Made by a program: the position numbers and the translations under genes
In this document: in pieces, positions 37,738-48,534 of the stretch
How the letters are laid out: each line of letters starts with the position of its first letter
Numbering within the stretch: the first letter of the stretch is position 1
The notes under the pieces: model-generated
Seen by the model: the letters and a program-made list of their open reading frames with translations, nothing else
The model's database searches: none
Told to the model about the DNA's origin: nothing
NCBI GenBank assembly: GCA_938007995.1
Contig: CALLLW010000087.1
Coordinates: forward strand, 1 to 58,563
DNA: 58,563 nucleotides
Reading direction: 5' to 3'
DNA from: an uncultured Granulosicoccaceae bacterium
Lineage (GTDB): Bacteria > Pseudomonadota > Gammaproteobacteria > Granulosicoccales > Granulosicoccaceae

Positions 37738-38538
37738 GTAGATAACCGGAAACTCTTCCGCGTCCATTGGCATACCCGGCTGTAGCCGCTTATCAAGCCC
37801 CGGAAACGGTGGTGACATCTCACCACCACGAATTACAAATGTTGCATCATCGCCCATCAATCTTGCTGAAAAAGCGCGCCGCCTTTGATCAGATAAATTT
37901 TCAGGCGCGCCGTGTACTGTCTTGAAGTGAAAAGCGATGCAGTCACCCGGCTCAAGCGGCCAGGATTTAATATCGTATTGCTCTCTTTGATTGTCTATGT
38001 CGGGCATTTCAACCATGTTGTCACCATCACGCACATAGGCGTCTCCGGTGAACTTTGTTGGCACAAACCACTTACCCCATTGATGAGAACCTGCGATAAA
38101 TTCCGGGCAAACAGTTTGTGCAACCGGATCAAGTGGAATCCATAAACTACAAACCTGATTGCCATTGACACAGTAATACGGCTGATCATGGTGCCATGGT
38201 GTTTTTTGTGCGGTGCCCGGTTCTTTTACCAGCACGTGCTCGTGGAAAATTCGAATGGTGTTGGAAGCAACCAGTTGTGCTGTGATATCAGCAGCCGGTG
38301 ACCTGAAGAAGAAGTCGTGATACTCCGGAATTCTTTGCCAGTTACAGTAATCACCAAAGAACTGACCACCCTGCCCCTCTTTGGTGTAGATTTTTCCATA
38401 CTCACCCGGTGCCTGCATATTGCGATCTACACCTGCACGCAATGAGTCAACCCAGTCTTTAAAAAGACCCTTGATCAAAATGACGCCGTCGCGTTGAAAC
38501 GCTTCTATGTCAGCATGCGCGAGTACGGTATTGGTCAT
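37732..38538 (-). CDS. Phytanoyl-CoA dioxygenase (PhyH) family protein
   Basis: A 2-oxoglutarate and Fe(II) dependent oxygenase of 268 residues. The metal triad is HxD in WHHDQPYY and the distal His in KTVHGAPEN. The 2-oxoglutarate arginine is in RRRAFSARLMG. The N-terminal FQRDGVILIKGLF is typical of PhyH. The substrate cannot be told; bacterial members act on ectoine, phosphonates and other small molecules. There are no neighbours in a shared pathway. Confidence 0.87.
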   Translation of the reverse strand: MTNTVLAHADIEAFQRDGVILIKGLFKDWVDSLRAGVDRNMQAPGEYGKIYTKEGQGGQFFGDYCNWQRIPEYHDFFFRSPAADITAQLVASNTIRIFHEHVLVKEPGTAQKTPWHHDQPYYCVNGNQVCSLWIPLDPVAQTVCPEFIAGSHQWGKWFVPTKFTGDAYVRDGDNMVEMPDIDNQREQYDIKSWPLEPGDCIAFHFKTVHGAPENLSDQRRRAFSARLMGDDATFVIRGGEMSPPFPGLDKRLQPGMPMDAEEFPVIYS

Positions 38539-38613
38539 TGCTATTCGCTCCAGATCATCTTTTAAGCATCACTGTTTGACAGATCTATTGTTGTGAGTCA
38601 CGTGGGCCACTTT

Positions 38614-39306
38614 TTATTTTCGGGCACGCTGCTTCACTGTGAGTGCAACATTATCACGTAAGTACACAGGCAGTGCATGCTCAGGCGCCACACCTTCGCC
38701 ACGCTGCAGTTGAGTAATACCAATTTGCAGGATGTCCACTGCATGCGGAAACGGATCAACATCATCAGTTAACGTTACCCCGGTTAATTGCAGCAGCTCT
38801 GATTGGTAAGTTTGCCAGCCGGTACCTGCAGCAGACCAGGATGCATCCAGCACCGGCACCGCAGATGGTGCACAGACCCGCTCTTCTGCAACAATCTCTA
38901 CAACGCCGGCGCCTGCTACCTGATACGTACCCCAGTAAACCTCACCCATGCGAGCGTCGATAGCAGCAGCCACCTTGTTGTTGCCATGCTCCCGAAAGCT
39001 ACGATGCGCAATACAGGCAAGAGTTGAAACCGGAGCTACCGGCAGATCACCACCAAGCGCAATAGCCTGAGCTGCGGCAGTTGCAATCCTGACGCCGGTA
39101 AACGCGCCCGGCCCGCGGCCAAAGGCAACGGCATCTATCTGCCGGGCAGTTAAGCCTGCTTCCGCCAACAGTTCGTCAAGCATTGGCAATAACGCCTTTG
39201 CGTGTATTCGCGGTTCTACGACGTAACGGTCCAGCGATTCTCCGTTACACAACAAGGCAACCGAGCAGGCTTCAGTAGAGGTGTCCAGTGCGACGATATT
39301 ATTCAT
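38614..39306 (-). CDS. tsaB: tRNA t6A synthesis protein TsaB
   Basis: Non-catalytic partner of TsaD in N6-threonylcarbamoyladenosine synthesis. The 230 residues equal E. coli TsaB (YeaZ). ALDTSTEACSVAL at the start and GRGPGAFTGVRIATAAAQAIAL are the ASKHA-fold signatures. It lies 12 bases after the YoaA-type helicase gene, as in E. coli. Confidence 0.95.
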   Translation of the reverse strand: MNNIVALDTSTEACSVALLCNGESLDRYVVEPRIHAKALLPMLDELLAEAGLTARQIDAVAFGRGPGAFTGVRIATAAAQAIALGGDLPVAPVSTLACIAHRSFREHGNNKVAAAIDARMGEVYWGTYQVAGAGVVEIVAEERVCAPSAVPVLDASWSAAGTGWQTYQSELLQLTGVTLTDDVDPFPHAVDILQIGITQLQRGEGVAPEHALPVYLRDNVALTVKQRARK

Positions 39307-39318
39307 TCTATTTAACTT

Positions 39319-41265
39319 TTATACCGCAAAAAACTTTTCCACACTTTCCGGGCGCTGAACCATACGCATGCTCGGCAAACTGTTTAAAAACGTATTGCCG
39401 TAGGCCTTGGTTTGTAATCGCGGATCACAGATAACCAACACGCCGCGATCATCAACATCACGAATCAACCGCCCGACCCCCTGCTTTAACGCCAACACCG
39501 CTTTGGGTAACTGGAAATCCATAAATGCATTGATGCCATTTTGTTGTAACCCTTGAATACGCGCCTGCAACACTGGATCACCGGGTGAGGCAAAAGGCAG
39601 CTTGTCTATAATCACAACAGACAACGCTTCACCTCGAACATCAACACCTTCCCAGAAGCTATTGGTGCCAAGCAATACCGCATTGCCAAGCGATTGAAAC
39701 GCTTCAACCAGTTCACGCTTTGGCATCTGGCCCTGCACCAGCACCGGATAACGGCAATTAGCACGCATCACCGTGGCGGCGTTTTCCAGTGCCCTATAGC
39801 TGGTAAACAACACGAAGCATCTGCCCTGACTGGCATTAACGACATGCTCTGCTACTGCAAGCACCGCTTCATCAAACATTGGCGCCTGTGGCTCTGGCAT
39901 GTTGGCCGGCAAATACAGCATGGCATTTTTTTTATAGTCAAACGGGCTGTCAACCTGCAGCTCGTTGGTTTCTTCAATTCCAAGCTGCGCTTCAAAGTGC
40001 TCAAAGCTATTATTAACAGCGAGTGTTGCCGACGTAAAAATCCACGAACAACTGAGCTGCGACAGTGCACTTGCAAAAGGTTTTGCTACGTTTTGTGGTG
40101 TCAGGTTCAGGCTAAAGCCAGTGCGATAGGTTTCAAACCAGTGCACGTATTGTTCATCTCTGTTATTGGCGTACTCCTCCAGCACTTCCAGTTGAGCAAG
40201 GCAACGCCTTTTACAACTTTCAATACCTTTACCACGAGAAGACGCCACATCGAGCGGCTCATATAACAATTCTAGTGATTCCTGCAGATTTTCAAGCGCT
40301 GGAACAACGCCTGGCAGCTCACTGACTTTAGCCCATGCCTCGCGTTGCTGCTCAAGCCCCAGACACAGACGAAAATCGCGCGCTGCCTTTTCAAGCGTTG
40401 CCGCACGATCCCTGATCTCACTGACATCCGGTGCTTCACTCAGGTACTCAGCCTGACTGTCACGTGCAAGATCAAACAATTGTCGACTACTTAAACGCTT
40501 ACCAAAAAACAACGCGGCAGTTTCCGGCAGCTGATGGGCTTCATCGATAACAATCACTTCAGCATCCGGCAATATCTCACCGAATGATCCTTCTTTAAGC
40601 GCCAGATCCGCGCAAAACAAATGATGGTTCACCACTACGATATTAGCGTCCATCGCTCGCTTACGCGCTTTACTGACGAAACAACCCGGCAAATCCTCCG
40701 GCTCATGATCTCTGCAGAAGTCATCACTGGACGTAACGTACGACCACACTGGCGATGACTCAGGCACATCAAGCACTTCTGAGATATCACCAGTTTGGGT
40801 TTGCTCAGACCAGTTGCGTATGGTGTCGAGTTGTCGGGTGTATTTTTTTTCCCGCAAGGCAGGATTTTGCAGTGCCTTCATCAGCCGGTGCTGACATAGA
40901 TAGTTTGCTCTGCCCTTCAGTAACGCGACTTTGGGAGTGCGGCGCAATGCCTGTCGCACGACCGGTAAGTCGGTATGAAACAGTTGATCCTGCAAGTGCC
41001 GGGTGCCGGTTGATACAATGACCCGCTTGCCACAGGTGACAGCGGGAACCAGATAGGCGAAGGTTTTACCCACTCCGGTACCTGCCTCGGCAACAAGAAT
41101 GTTTTGCTCAGCAATACACTGTTCGATCGCCGTAGCCAGTTGCTGTTGCTCAGCACGCTCGCGGAAGCCCGGCTTTGATTCTGCGAAAGGACCATCGTTA
41201 CCGAGAATATCTGCAACGCTGTACAGATCGTAGTCGACGTTATTCACAGCGGCACCCTCGGCCAC
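39319..41265 (-). CDS. yoaA: YoaA/DinG-type superfamily 2 helicase with an altered Fe-S motif
   Basis: XPD-like 5'-3' DNA helicase, 648 residues. E. coli YoaA works with the HolC clamp-loader subunit in repair at forks. Walker A is EAGTGVGKT (residues 60-68), the DEAH box is VIVIDEAHQLPE, and motif VI is GVGRLIRDVDDRG. Of the four Fe-S cysteines, three are visible (YLCQHR, DFCRDH, PGCFVSKAR). The family pattern C-x4-C-x5-C has Pro in the middle Cys position here (FCRDHEPEDLPGCF). The start is a GTG. tsaB follows. Confidence 0.92.
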   Translation of the reverse strand: MAEGAAVNNVDYDLYSVADILGNDGPFAESKPGFRERAEQQQLATAIEQCIAEQNILVAEAGTGVGKTFAYLVPAVTCGKRVIVSTGTRHLQDQLFHTDLPVVRQALRRTPKVALLKGRANYLCQHRLMKALQNPALREKKYTRQLDTIRNWSEQTQTGDISEVLDVPESSPVWSYVTSSDDFCRDHEPEDLPGCFVSKARKRAMDANIVVVNHHLFCADLALKEGSFGEILPDAEVIVIDEAHQLPETAALFFGKRLSSRQLFDLARDSQAEYLSEAPDVSEIRDRAATLEKAARDFRLCLGLEQQREAWAKVSELPGVVPALENLQESLELLYEPLDVASSRGKGIESCKRRCLAQLEVLEEYANNRDEQYVHWFETYRTGFSLNLTPQNVAKPFASALSQLSCSWIFTSATLAVNNSFEHFEAQLGIEETNELQVDSPFDYKKNAMLYLPANMPEPQAPMFDEAVLAVAEHVVNASQGRCFVLFTSYRALENAATVMRANCRYPVLVQGQMPKRELVEAFQSLGNAVLLGTNSFWEGVDVRGEALSVVIIDKLPFASPGDPVLQARIQGLQQNGINAFMDFQLPKAVLALKQGVGRLIRDVDDRGVLVICDPRLQTKAYGNTFLNSLPSMRMVQRPESVEKFFAV

Positions 41266-41273
41266 AAAACACG

Positions 41274-41873
41274 CTATTGAAGCTTTGCAGACTCTATTTG
41301 TGCTTCACGCGCACCGAGCAGATCACCCCTGCCTTCTCTGGCTCGCTCGATGATCAGCCAGTTGCGAAAACGAAGCTGTCGGTTGCCTGTACCCACAAGC
41401 AGATTGGACTTGGCGGCAAAGTTTTCCGCTCGCAGATGTGATTGTTCTTCGAGCTCCAGCTCGGCAGCACTGCTCCATAGCCCCGCATCATTCGGTGACA
41501 GTGCGATGGCCTCCTGCAGCTTACCTTTAGCAGCCGTCAGGTTGCCGCTGTCGCGAATCACGCTGTATTCTTTCCAGAGCCGCGCCACATCAGGGTTAGT
41601 GATGTCGTGACGTACAGTACCTTCTTCAACAATGTAGGAGTCGAGCTTCTGCGCGATCAGTTCGCTTTGCTTGTTGCTGTTTTCGCCCGGGGTTGTAGCG
41701 CAGCCACTGACTGCCACCGCAATTGCAACAGCCATCACCCAATGCAATCCCGTTGCCCGGGTCGCTGCCTGAGTTAGTGGCTGAGTTACTGGCTGAGTTA
41801 CTGGCAAACCTGTTGGTTGTGTTGCTTGCTGAGCCTCCTGGCGCATCGCGCGGCCCGCATACCGAAGTTTCAT
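41274..41873 (-). CDS. TPR-like lipoprotein with repeat-expanded N-terminus
   Basis: The lipobox VAVSGCATTPG follows a hydrophobic core, but about 50 residues rich in Thr, Gln and Pro (VTQPVTQPLTQ) precede it, far longer than a normal signal n-region. The mature part has one TPR-like motif (GKLQEAIALSPNDAGLWSSAAELE) and a helical end. ATG at 41873 is chosen because an earlier TTG falls in the T-run of the ompA-family terminator; Met at 41849 is an alternative. It is followed nine bases later by the yoaA start. Confidence 0.72.
   Translation of the reverse strand: MKLRYAGRAMRQEAQQATQPTGLPVTQPVTQPLTQAATRATGLHWVMAVAIAVAVSGCATTPGENSNKQSELIAQKLDSYIVEEGTVRHDITNPDVARLWKEYSVIRDSGNLTAAKGKLQEAIALSPNDAGLWSSAAELELEEQSHLRAENFAAKSNLLVGTGNRQLRFRNWLIIERAREGRGDLLGAREAQIESAKLQ
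41769..41804 (-). repeat. 12-bp repeat, three copies, in the TPR lipoprotein gene
   Basis: CTGAGTTACTGG occurs three times head to tail (the first copy with one change). On the coding strand it reads as repeated Pro-Val/Leu-Thr-Gln. It lies in the odd N-terminal extension. Confidence 0.8.
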
Positions 41874-41895
41874 CGTTAACAATTCCGCAGATATC

Positions 41896-41930
41896 AAAAA
41901 AGCCGCCCCGGATCACTCCGGCAGCGGCTC
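41896..41930 (-). terminator. Terminator of the OmpA-family gene
   Basis: Read leftward: AGCCGC-(CCGGAGTGATCCGG)-GCGGCT followed by six T. It lies about 45 bases after the stop at 41973 and only about 20 bases ahead of the lipoprotein start. Confidence 0.85.
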
Positions 41931-41972
41931 ATTAGTGTAACAACTGCGGCTCGCAGTTGTAAGCTTTCCAGA

Positions 41973-43091
41973 TTACTCGATCACATGAAACTCAACACGA
42001 CGGTTGGCCTTGCGACCTTCAGCTGTGCCATTGTCTGCGACCGGCTGTGATTCACCGAAAGCTCTTGCCGTCAGCTGCTCCTGAGGAACGCCTCTAAGCA
42101 TCAGGTAGCGCACTGTCGATAATGCACGATTCTTGGACAGCTCAAGGTTATAACCAGCGTCACCCTGGCTATCGGTATGCGCCTGAATCTCAACTTTCAG
42201 ATCAGGGTCTTGCAACAACACATCTGCAGCGTCATTCAGCACAACCTGAGCTTCGTCGAGTAATCGATCAGAACCGCTTTCGAAGTTGACGCCTTCAAGT
42301 ACGCCACCAAACAACGGGCACCCGGTAGCACTGACTGGCTGACCGGCAGATGTCCCGATGCAGTCATCAAGATTGTCAGGCACACCGTCATTGTCTTCGT
42401 CGTTGACCGCAGAGCCGTCACCACCGGTGATTATTTCAGCAGTGCTGGTGATCAGGCCACCCACTGCACCGGCAGTGCTTGAGAACAATCCATCGGTAGA
42501 AGAACTACTGCCGCCGTTACCGCCAAACCGCCAAAGCAGGCCGAGCGATGCCAACATTGCATCTTCGTCAAACGCTTCCACTTCGCCACGCAAGGCCAAT
42601 CCCATACGCAGACCGTATTCAAGCCCCAGACCACCGCTCAAATGCACGTCGTTCTCGCGAGTGAATTCGAGCTCGCTTTCGTTGTCCATGACGCCGACAC
42701 CGACTTTGAAAAACGCTCCAAGACCACGGCGATCAAGCAGTGCCTGGTAGCCGCCCAGATTGAAGAAATGATACAAGGCTGATAATTCAACCACACTGTA
42801 CTCAATAGAGCCAACGTTGTTCGGACCAATACCGGCCTCACCAAGATCAGCCGCAGAGAGTTCCAGCCCGATGCGACGACTGATGTCGTAGCCGATGTAG
42901 CCTTTCGCCCCACTGTCCGACTCGTCGTCGATAGTGAACTCAGGCACCTGCGACTCGGGGCTCAGATTTGAACCACCGCCGCCGAATCCTGCATAGAATC
43001 TCTTTGAGAAATCTCCAACGCCCTGAGCCATTACTGGAGCGGACACCACTGCACTAACAAGCGCTGCAAGGAGGGATTTTCTTATTGTCAT
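41973..43091 (-). CDS. OmpA-family outer-membrane protein
   Basis: 372 residues: signal peptide ending APVMA, an eight-strand barrel domain (RFYAGFGGGGSNL ... GLLWRFGG), a Gly/Ser linker, one thrombospondin type 3 calcium repeat (DEDNDGVPDNLDDC), and a C-terminal OmpA-like peptidoglycan-binding domain (VNFESGSDRLL, EIQAHTDSQGDAGYN, LSKNRALSTVRYL, KANRRVEFHV). It anchors the outer membrane to the wall. It has a strong terminator downstream and a 500-base gap upstream. Confidence 0.93.
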   Translation of the reverse strand: MTIRKSLLAALVSAVVSAPVMAQGVGDFSKRFYAGFGGGGSNLSPESQVPEFTIDDESDSGAKGYIGYDISRRIGLELSAADLGEAGIGPNNVGSIEYSVVELSALYHFFNLGGYQALLDRRGLGAFFKVGVGVMDNESELEFTRENDVHLSGGLGLEYGLRMGLALRGEVEAFDEDAMLASLGLLWRFGGNGGSSSSTDGLFSSTAGAVGGLITSTAEIITGGDGSAVNDEDNDGVPDNLDDCIGTSAGQPVSATGCPLFGGVLEGVNFESGSDRLLDEAQVVLNDAADVLLQDPDLKVEIQAHTDSQGDAGYNLELSKNRALSTVRYLMLRGVPQEQLTARAFGESQPVADNGTAEGRKANRRVEFHVIE

Positions 43092-43593
43092 TTCTGGTTA
43101 TTCCCGATTGTTAATTTTTTCTTGTTCGCCCACTAGCTACTACGCAGCATCCAGGGGATGGTCGAGTCGCTTAGGTCAATCAGGTAAAGCGAGCACGAAT
43201 TTCAATCTTCTACCTACAATTTATAGTCGAACAATTGAAAAATTGAACAAAAAAATTTTAAGCGCAGCGTACCGTGGCATTTCAGGCTCAGAATTAAGGC
43301 GTAAAAACCTCTCATCAGATACCACCGGGCAGCACAACCGGATTGATTGTTCCGCTGCCGTCACCAGTGTTTACAAACGCTGCGTTCAAAAATGATCGCT
43401 TTTATAATTGTTATGACCATTTGGCAGAGACTCCGCGTGCAACGAGAGCCTTCCACACGCAGCTATGGTTGCCGACTGAAGCAGAAATGTCAGGTTAAAG
43501 GTTGATTAGGTTTGAGGGTTTCAGGCAATTATTGCGCTTATTTAATATTGCCTGAATCCAGCCACATTGTGCCTTACCCTGCCAACCGGAGCA
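43092..43593. other. Intergenic region between the OmpA-family gene and guaA
   Basis: No gene is supported in these 502 bases. The half nearer the OmpA-family gene is AT-rich and should hold its promoter. The other half lies beyond the end of guaA; I see no convincing terminator in it. Confidence 0.5.
43220..43247 (-). promoter_or_regulatory. Possible sigma-70 promoter of the OmpA-family gene
   Basis: On the minus strand TTCAAT and TATAAA are 16 bases apart. The implied leader is about 120 bases. The -35 box is poor, so this is tentative. Confidence 0.3.
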
Positions 43594-45168
43594 CTATTCC
43601 CACTCAATAGTTGCCGGTGGCTTGCCTGAGATATCATAAACCACACGCGCGACTCCTGATATTTCGTTAATTATTCTTCGCGATACCAGATCGAGAAAAT
43701 CATGTGGCAGCCTGGCCCATCCGGCAGTCATAAAATCAGAAGTTTCCACCGCACGCAGACTGATCACATGCGCATAACGACGCCCGTCACCAGTAACGCC
43801 AACAGACTTCACAGGCAAAAACACAGCAAATGCCTGAGATACCTGATGATACAAATTGTGAGATCGTAACTCCGATATAAAAATCTCATCGGCGCGCCTC
43901 AGCGTATCGGCATACTCTTTTTTGACCTCGCCAAGGATACGCACACCGAGCCCCGGCCCCGGGAAAGGATGACGATAGATCATCGCATCAGGTAGCTGCA
44001 GCTGCCGCCCGATCTTGCGCACTTCATCTTTGAACAGTTCGCGCAATGGTTCTACCAGTTTCAGTTGCATATCTGCAGGCAGGCCACCAACGTTATGGTG
44101 AGACTTAATGACGTGTGCTTTTCCTGTTGCACTACCGGCAGACTCAATCACATCCGGGTAGATCGTACCCTGCGCAAGCCACTTAACATCGGTGAGCTTG
44201 CGTGCTTCACGTTCGAAGATACGGATAAACAAGCCGCCAATGATCTTGCGCTTTTGTTCAGGATCATCAACCCCTTTTAATGCATCCAGAAACTCCTGCT
44301 CAGCATCGACTCTGATAACCCTTACTCCGAGAGAACTGGCAAAAGTTTGCATAACCTGATCACCTTCCCCCAGGCGCAGCAAACCGTTATCAACAAAAAC
44401 ACAGACCAGTTGTTGACCGATGGCTTTGTGCAGCATTGCAGCAACAACCGATGAATCCACACCACCGGACAAGCCTAATAGAACAGTATCGTTACCTACG
44501 GTTTCTCTTACAGTCTGAATTGATGCATCAACGATACCTGCCGGTTGCCAGTCGCTGTTGCAGTCACATATTTCCCTGACGAACCGGTTAATTATTTCTG
44601 CACCCTGTTTGGTGTGTGTCACCTCAACGTGAAACTGCAACGCGTAGAGCTTTCTGTTTTCATCTGCAAAGCCTGCAATCGGCGCGCTGTCAGTACTTGC
44701 AATCAGCTTAAAGCCGTCGGGCAATGTTTCAACCCGGTCTCCATGACTCATCCAGACATCGAGCAGGCCATGGCCTTCATCGTTGACATGGTCCTGTATG
44801 TCTTTTAATAGTTTTGAGTGGCCGCGTGCGCGCACTGTCGCATAACCAAATTCACTATGCGCGTGAGCGGCGACTTCACCACCGAAATGTGCAGCCATTG
44901 CCTGCATGCCGTAACAAATACCCAGTACCGGCACACCAAGTTCGAACACCATCGTGTTTACCGGATAGCGGTTATCCGCCGTCACTGATTCCGGTCCACC
45001 AGACAGTATGATGCCGCGCGGCTTAAAGGCAGCGATAAATTCGGCTGCAACATCACAAGCGTAAATCTCGCAATATACCCCCGCTTCTCTGACACGCCTT
45101 GCAATTAGCTGCGTAAACTGCGAGCCAAAGTCGAGGATTAAAATTTTATGATCGTGAATGTCAGCCAA
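43594..45168 (-). CDS. guaA: GMP synthase (glutamine-hydrolysing)
   Basis: Makes GMP from XMP. It has an N-terminal class I glutamine amidotransferase ([10 protein letters not shown] with the nucleophile Cys; His and Glu in FHVEVTH) and an ATP-pyrophosphatase domain ([13 protein letters not shown]). The C-terminal dimer domain ends in KPPATIEWE. The usual FHPEVTH has Val in place of Pro. TTG at 45168 is preferred: AGGAG lies five bases ahead and the product is 524 residues, near the usual 525. A GTG five codons earlier is the alternative. It is downstream of guaB with an 81-base gap. Confidence 0.95.
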   Translation of the reverse strand: MADIHDHKILILDFGSQFTQLIARRVREAGVYCEIYACDVAAEFIAAFKPRGIILSGGPESVTADNRYPVNTMVFELGVPVLGICYGMQAMAAHFGGEVAAHAHSEFGYATVRARGHSKLLKDIQDHVNDEGHGLLDVWMSHGDRVETLPDGFKLIASTDSAPIAGFADENRKLYALQFHVEVTHTKQGAEIINRFVREICDCNSDWQPAGIVDASIQTVRETVGNDTVLLGLSGGVDSSVVAAMLHKAIGQQLVCVFVDNGLLRLGEGDQVMQTFASSLGVRVIRVDAEQEFLDALKGVDDPEQKRKIIGGLFIRIFEREARKLTDVKWLAQGTIYPDVIESAGSATGKAHVIKSHHNVGGLPADMQLKLVEPLRELFKDEVRKIGRQLQLPDAMIYRHPFPGPGLGVRILGEVKKEYADTLRRADEIFISELRSHNLYHQVSQAFAVFLPVKSVGVTGDGRRYAHVISLRAVETSDFMTAGWARLPHDFLDLVSRRIINEISGVARVVYDISGKPPATIEWE

Positions 45169-45249
45169 CACGGCTCCTGTCACTGGCGTGTAATGGGTTG
45201 TTAAAGTTGTGGCTAATTCGTTTGCAAAACCAGCCGTTCGATTGAGTCT

Positions 45250-46755
<1,506 letters not shown>

Positions 46756-46863
46756 TCAGTTTGACCGGCGCGAGTTAACTTGATTAACTCCATCCGGTAG
46801 TCTGCTATCCAGACTTTATGTTCAAGACTGCAACATAAAGAACACCTTCGATGGAATCGCCCG

Positions 46864-48228
46864 ATGCAACAAATACCCATAGCGCTTGACGAAGTCTATT
46901 CTGTCAGCGATTTAAACTCAGAGGTTAAATGGTTGCTCGACTCACAGTTTGGCAGTGTCTGGGTCGAGGGTGAGATTTCCAACCTGATGCGAGCACGCAC
47001 CGGCCATCTGTATTTCTCTCTAAAAGACAGTCGCTCACAACTTCGCTGTGCGATGTTTCGCAATGACAACCGGCGTGTGCAATTCACTCCTGCAGACGGT
47101 CAGAAGGTTCAGGTACATGGCCGGCTGGGTATCTACGAGCAACGCGGTGACTATCAGTTAATCGTTGATAAGATGACCGAAGTTGGCGTTGGTGCACTAC
47201 AACAACAGTTTGAAGCCACCAAAAAAAGACTGCACGCAGAGGGATTGTTTGATGAATCTAACAAGAAGCCACTGCCGCCATTCCCGACTACCATCGGCCT
47301 GATAACTTCACCAACCGGTGCCGCACTGCAGGACGCATTAAATGTATTGCGTCGCAGATATCGTTGCGCCCGGCTGATCGTCTATCCGGTGACGGTTCAG
47401 GGCAAGCAGGCAGCACCCTCTATCGCGCATATGCTTGAAATTGCTAATCGACGTACCGAATGCGATGTGCTGATGTTAATGCGCGGTGGTGGCTCGCTGG
47501 AAGATCTCTGGGCGTTTAATGAAGAAGCGGTGGCGCGGGCGATATTTGCATCAACGCTGCCGGTGATTTGCGGTGTCGGCCATGAGATTGATTTTACCAT
47601 CGCCGATCTGGTGGCAGATGTACGCGCACCAACTCCCTCCGCCGCTGCTGAACTGGTCAGCCCGGATCAAGCCGAGCTACAGCAAACAGTGGCCGGTATG
47701 CGCATCAGAATGCAGAGAATACTTCGTCAGTTGGCAGAAGATAAAGTGGGCGCTTTGCAGCAGCTTGTCAGACGACTGAGCAATCAACACCCGAGGCAGC
47801 AGTTGCAACAGAGAGCCCAGCGTTGCGACGAACTGGATTTGCGGCTGCAACGAGCCATGCAACGCATCGCCGCCACATCTGGCGGTTCTCTGTCGCACTT
47901 GCAGCTGAGACTGGGCCATCTGTCGCCGCAGCGTGAGATCGAGCGTCGTCGGGAGCGCACCCGTCAATGCCACCACACCTTGTTGCGACACATTGAAGCA
48001 GCACTCAGCGCAGGCAGAAATCGACTCGACAGCGATTCACGCGCCCTGCAGGCGATCAGTCCGTTGAATACACTCGCTCGCGGCTACGCGATCGTACAAA
48101 GTGCAGATGGCGATGTCATCACCAGCCATGAACAGGTGGAGACCAATCAACAACTCGACATACGGGTTGCGCACGGACAGCTTGGTGCTGTGGTCAACCA
48201 AATTACAAAGTCAGACACTCAGGTGTAG
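46864..48228 (+). CDS. xseA: Exodeoxyribonuclease VII large subunit
   Basis: 454 residues against 456 in E. coli. It has an N-terminal OB fold (SDLNSEVKWLLDSQFGSVWVEG, then GHLYFSLKD). The catalytic domain has GLITSPTGAALQDALNVLRRR, RGGGSLEDLWAFNEEAVARAI, GVGHEIDFTIADLVAD and RAPTPSAAAE. A long coiled coil and a C-terminal LARGYAIV segment follow. It degrades single-stranded DNA with XseB, not encoded here. It diverges from guaB. Confidence 0.96.
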   Translation: MQQIPIALDEVYSVSDLNSEVKWLLDSQFGSVWVEGEISNLMRARTGHLYFSLKDSRSQLRCAMFRNDNRRVQFTPADGQKVQVHGRLGIYEQRGDYQLIVDKMTEVGVGALQQQFEATKKRLHAEGLFDESNKKPLPPFPTTIGLITSPTGAALQDALNVLRRRYRCARLIVYPVTVQGKQAAPSIAHMLEIANRRTECDVLMLMRGGGSLEDLWAFNEEAVARAIFASTLPVICGVGHEIDFTIADLVADVRAPTPSAAAELVSPDQAELQQTVAGMRIRMQRILRQLAEDKVGALQQLVRRLSNQHPRQQLQQRAQRCDELDLRLQRAMQRIAATSGGSLSHLQLRLGHLSPQREIERRRERTRQCHHTLLRHIEAALSAGRNRLDSDSRALQAISPLNTLARGYAIVQSADGDVITSHEQVETNQQLDIRVAHGQLGAVVNQITKSDTQV

Positions 48229-48534
48229 CAACCTTCGCTAATCCGGCGTTGTAAATGCAGGTTGACGAATTCTCGAGCAAATATGACGCAAATCCGGGTG
48301 AATTCGCGTCTGCTTCAGGTATCGCTCAGACTGGTGAAATCAGCGAATCAACCAATAAATTTGTTCCCTGATGCCTAAATTCTGATTTGGAAATTAGTCA
48401 CAATTTTGCAAAAATACTATTCCACAGAATGACTTAGGGTTGTCTGACTGATCACAGAAGGCTTTTATTTAATTTGCCACAGAAACCGAAATCTGATAGA
48501 AACCACCGGCTTCGGAATATGTACAGGCGAGATT
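48229..48534. other. Intergenic region upstream of dksA
   Basis: 306 bases with no supported gene. It is AT-rich in its second half (48350-48470), consistent with the dksA promoter, but I could not choose a single promoter. Confidence 0.45.
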
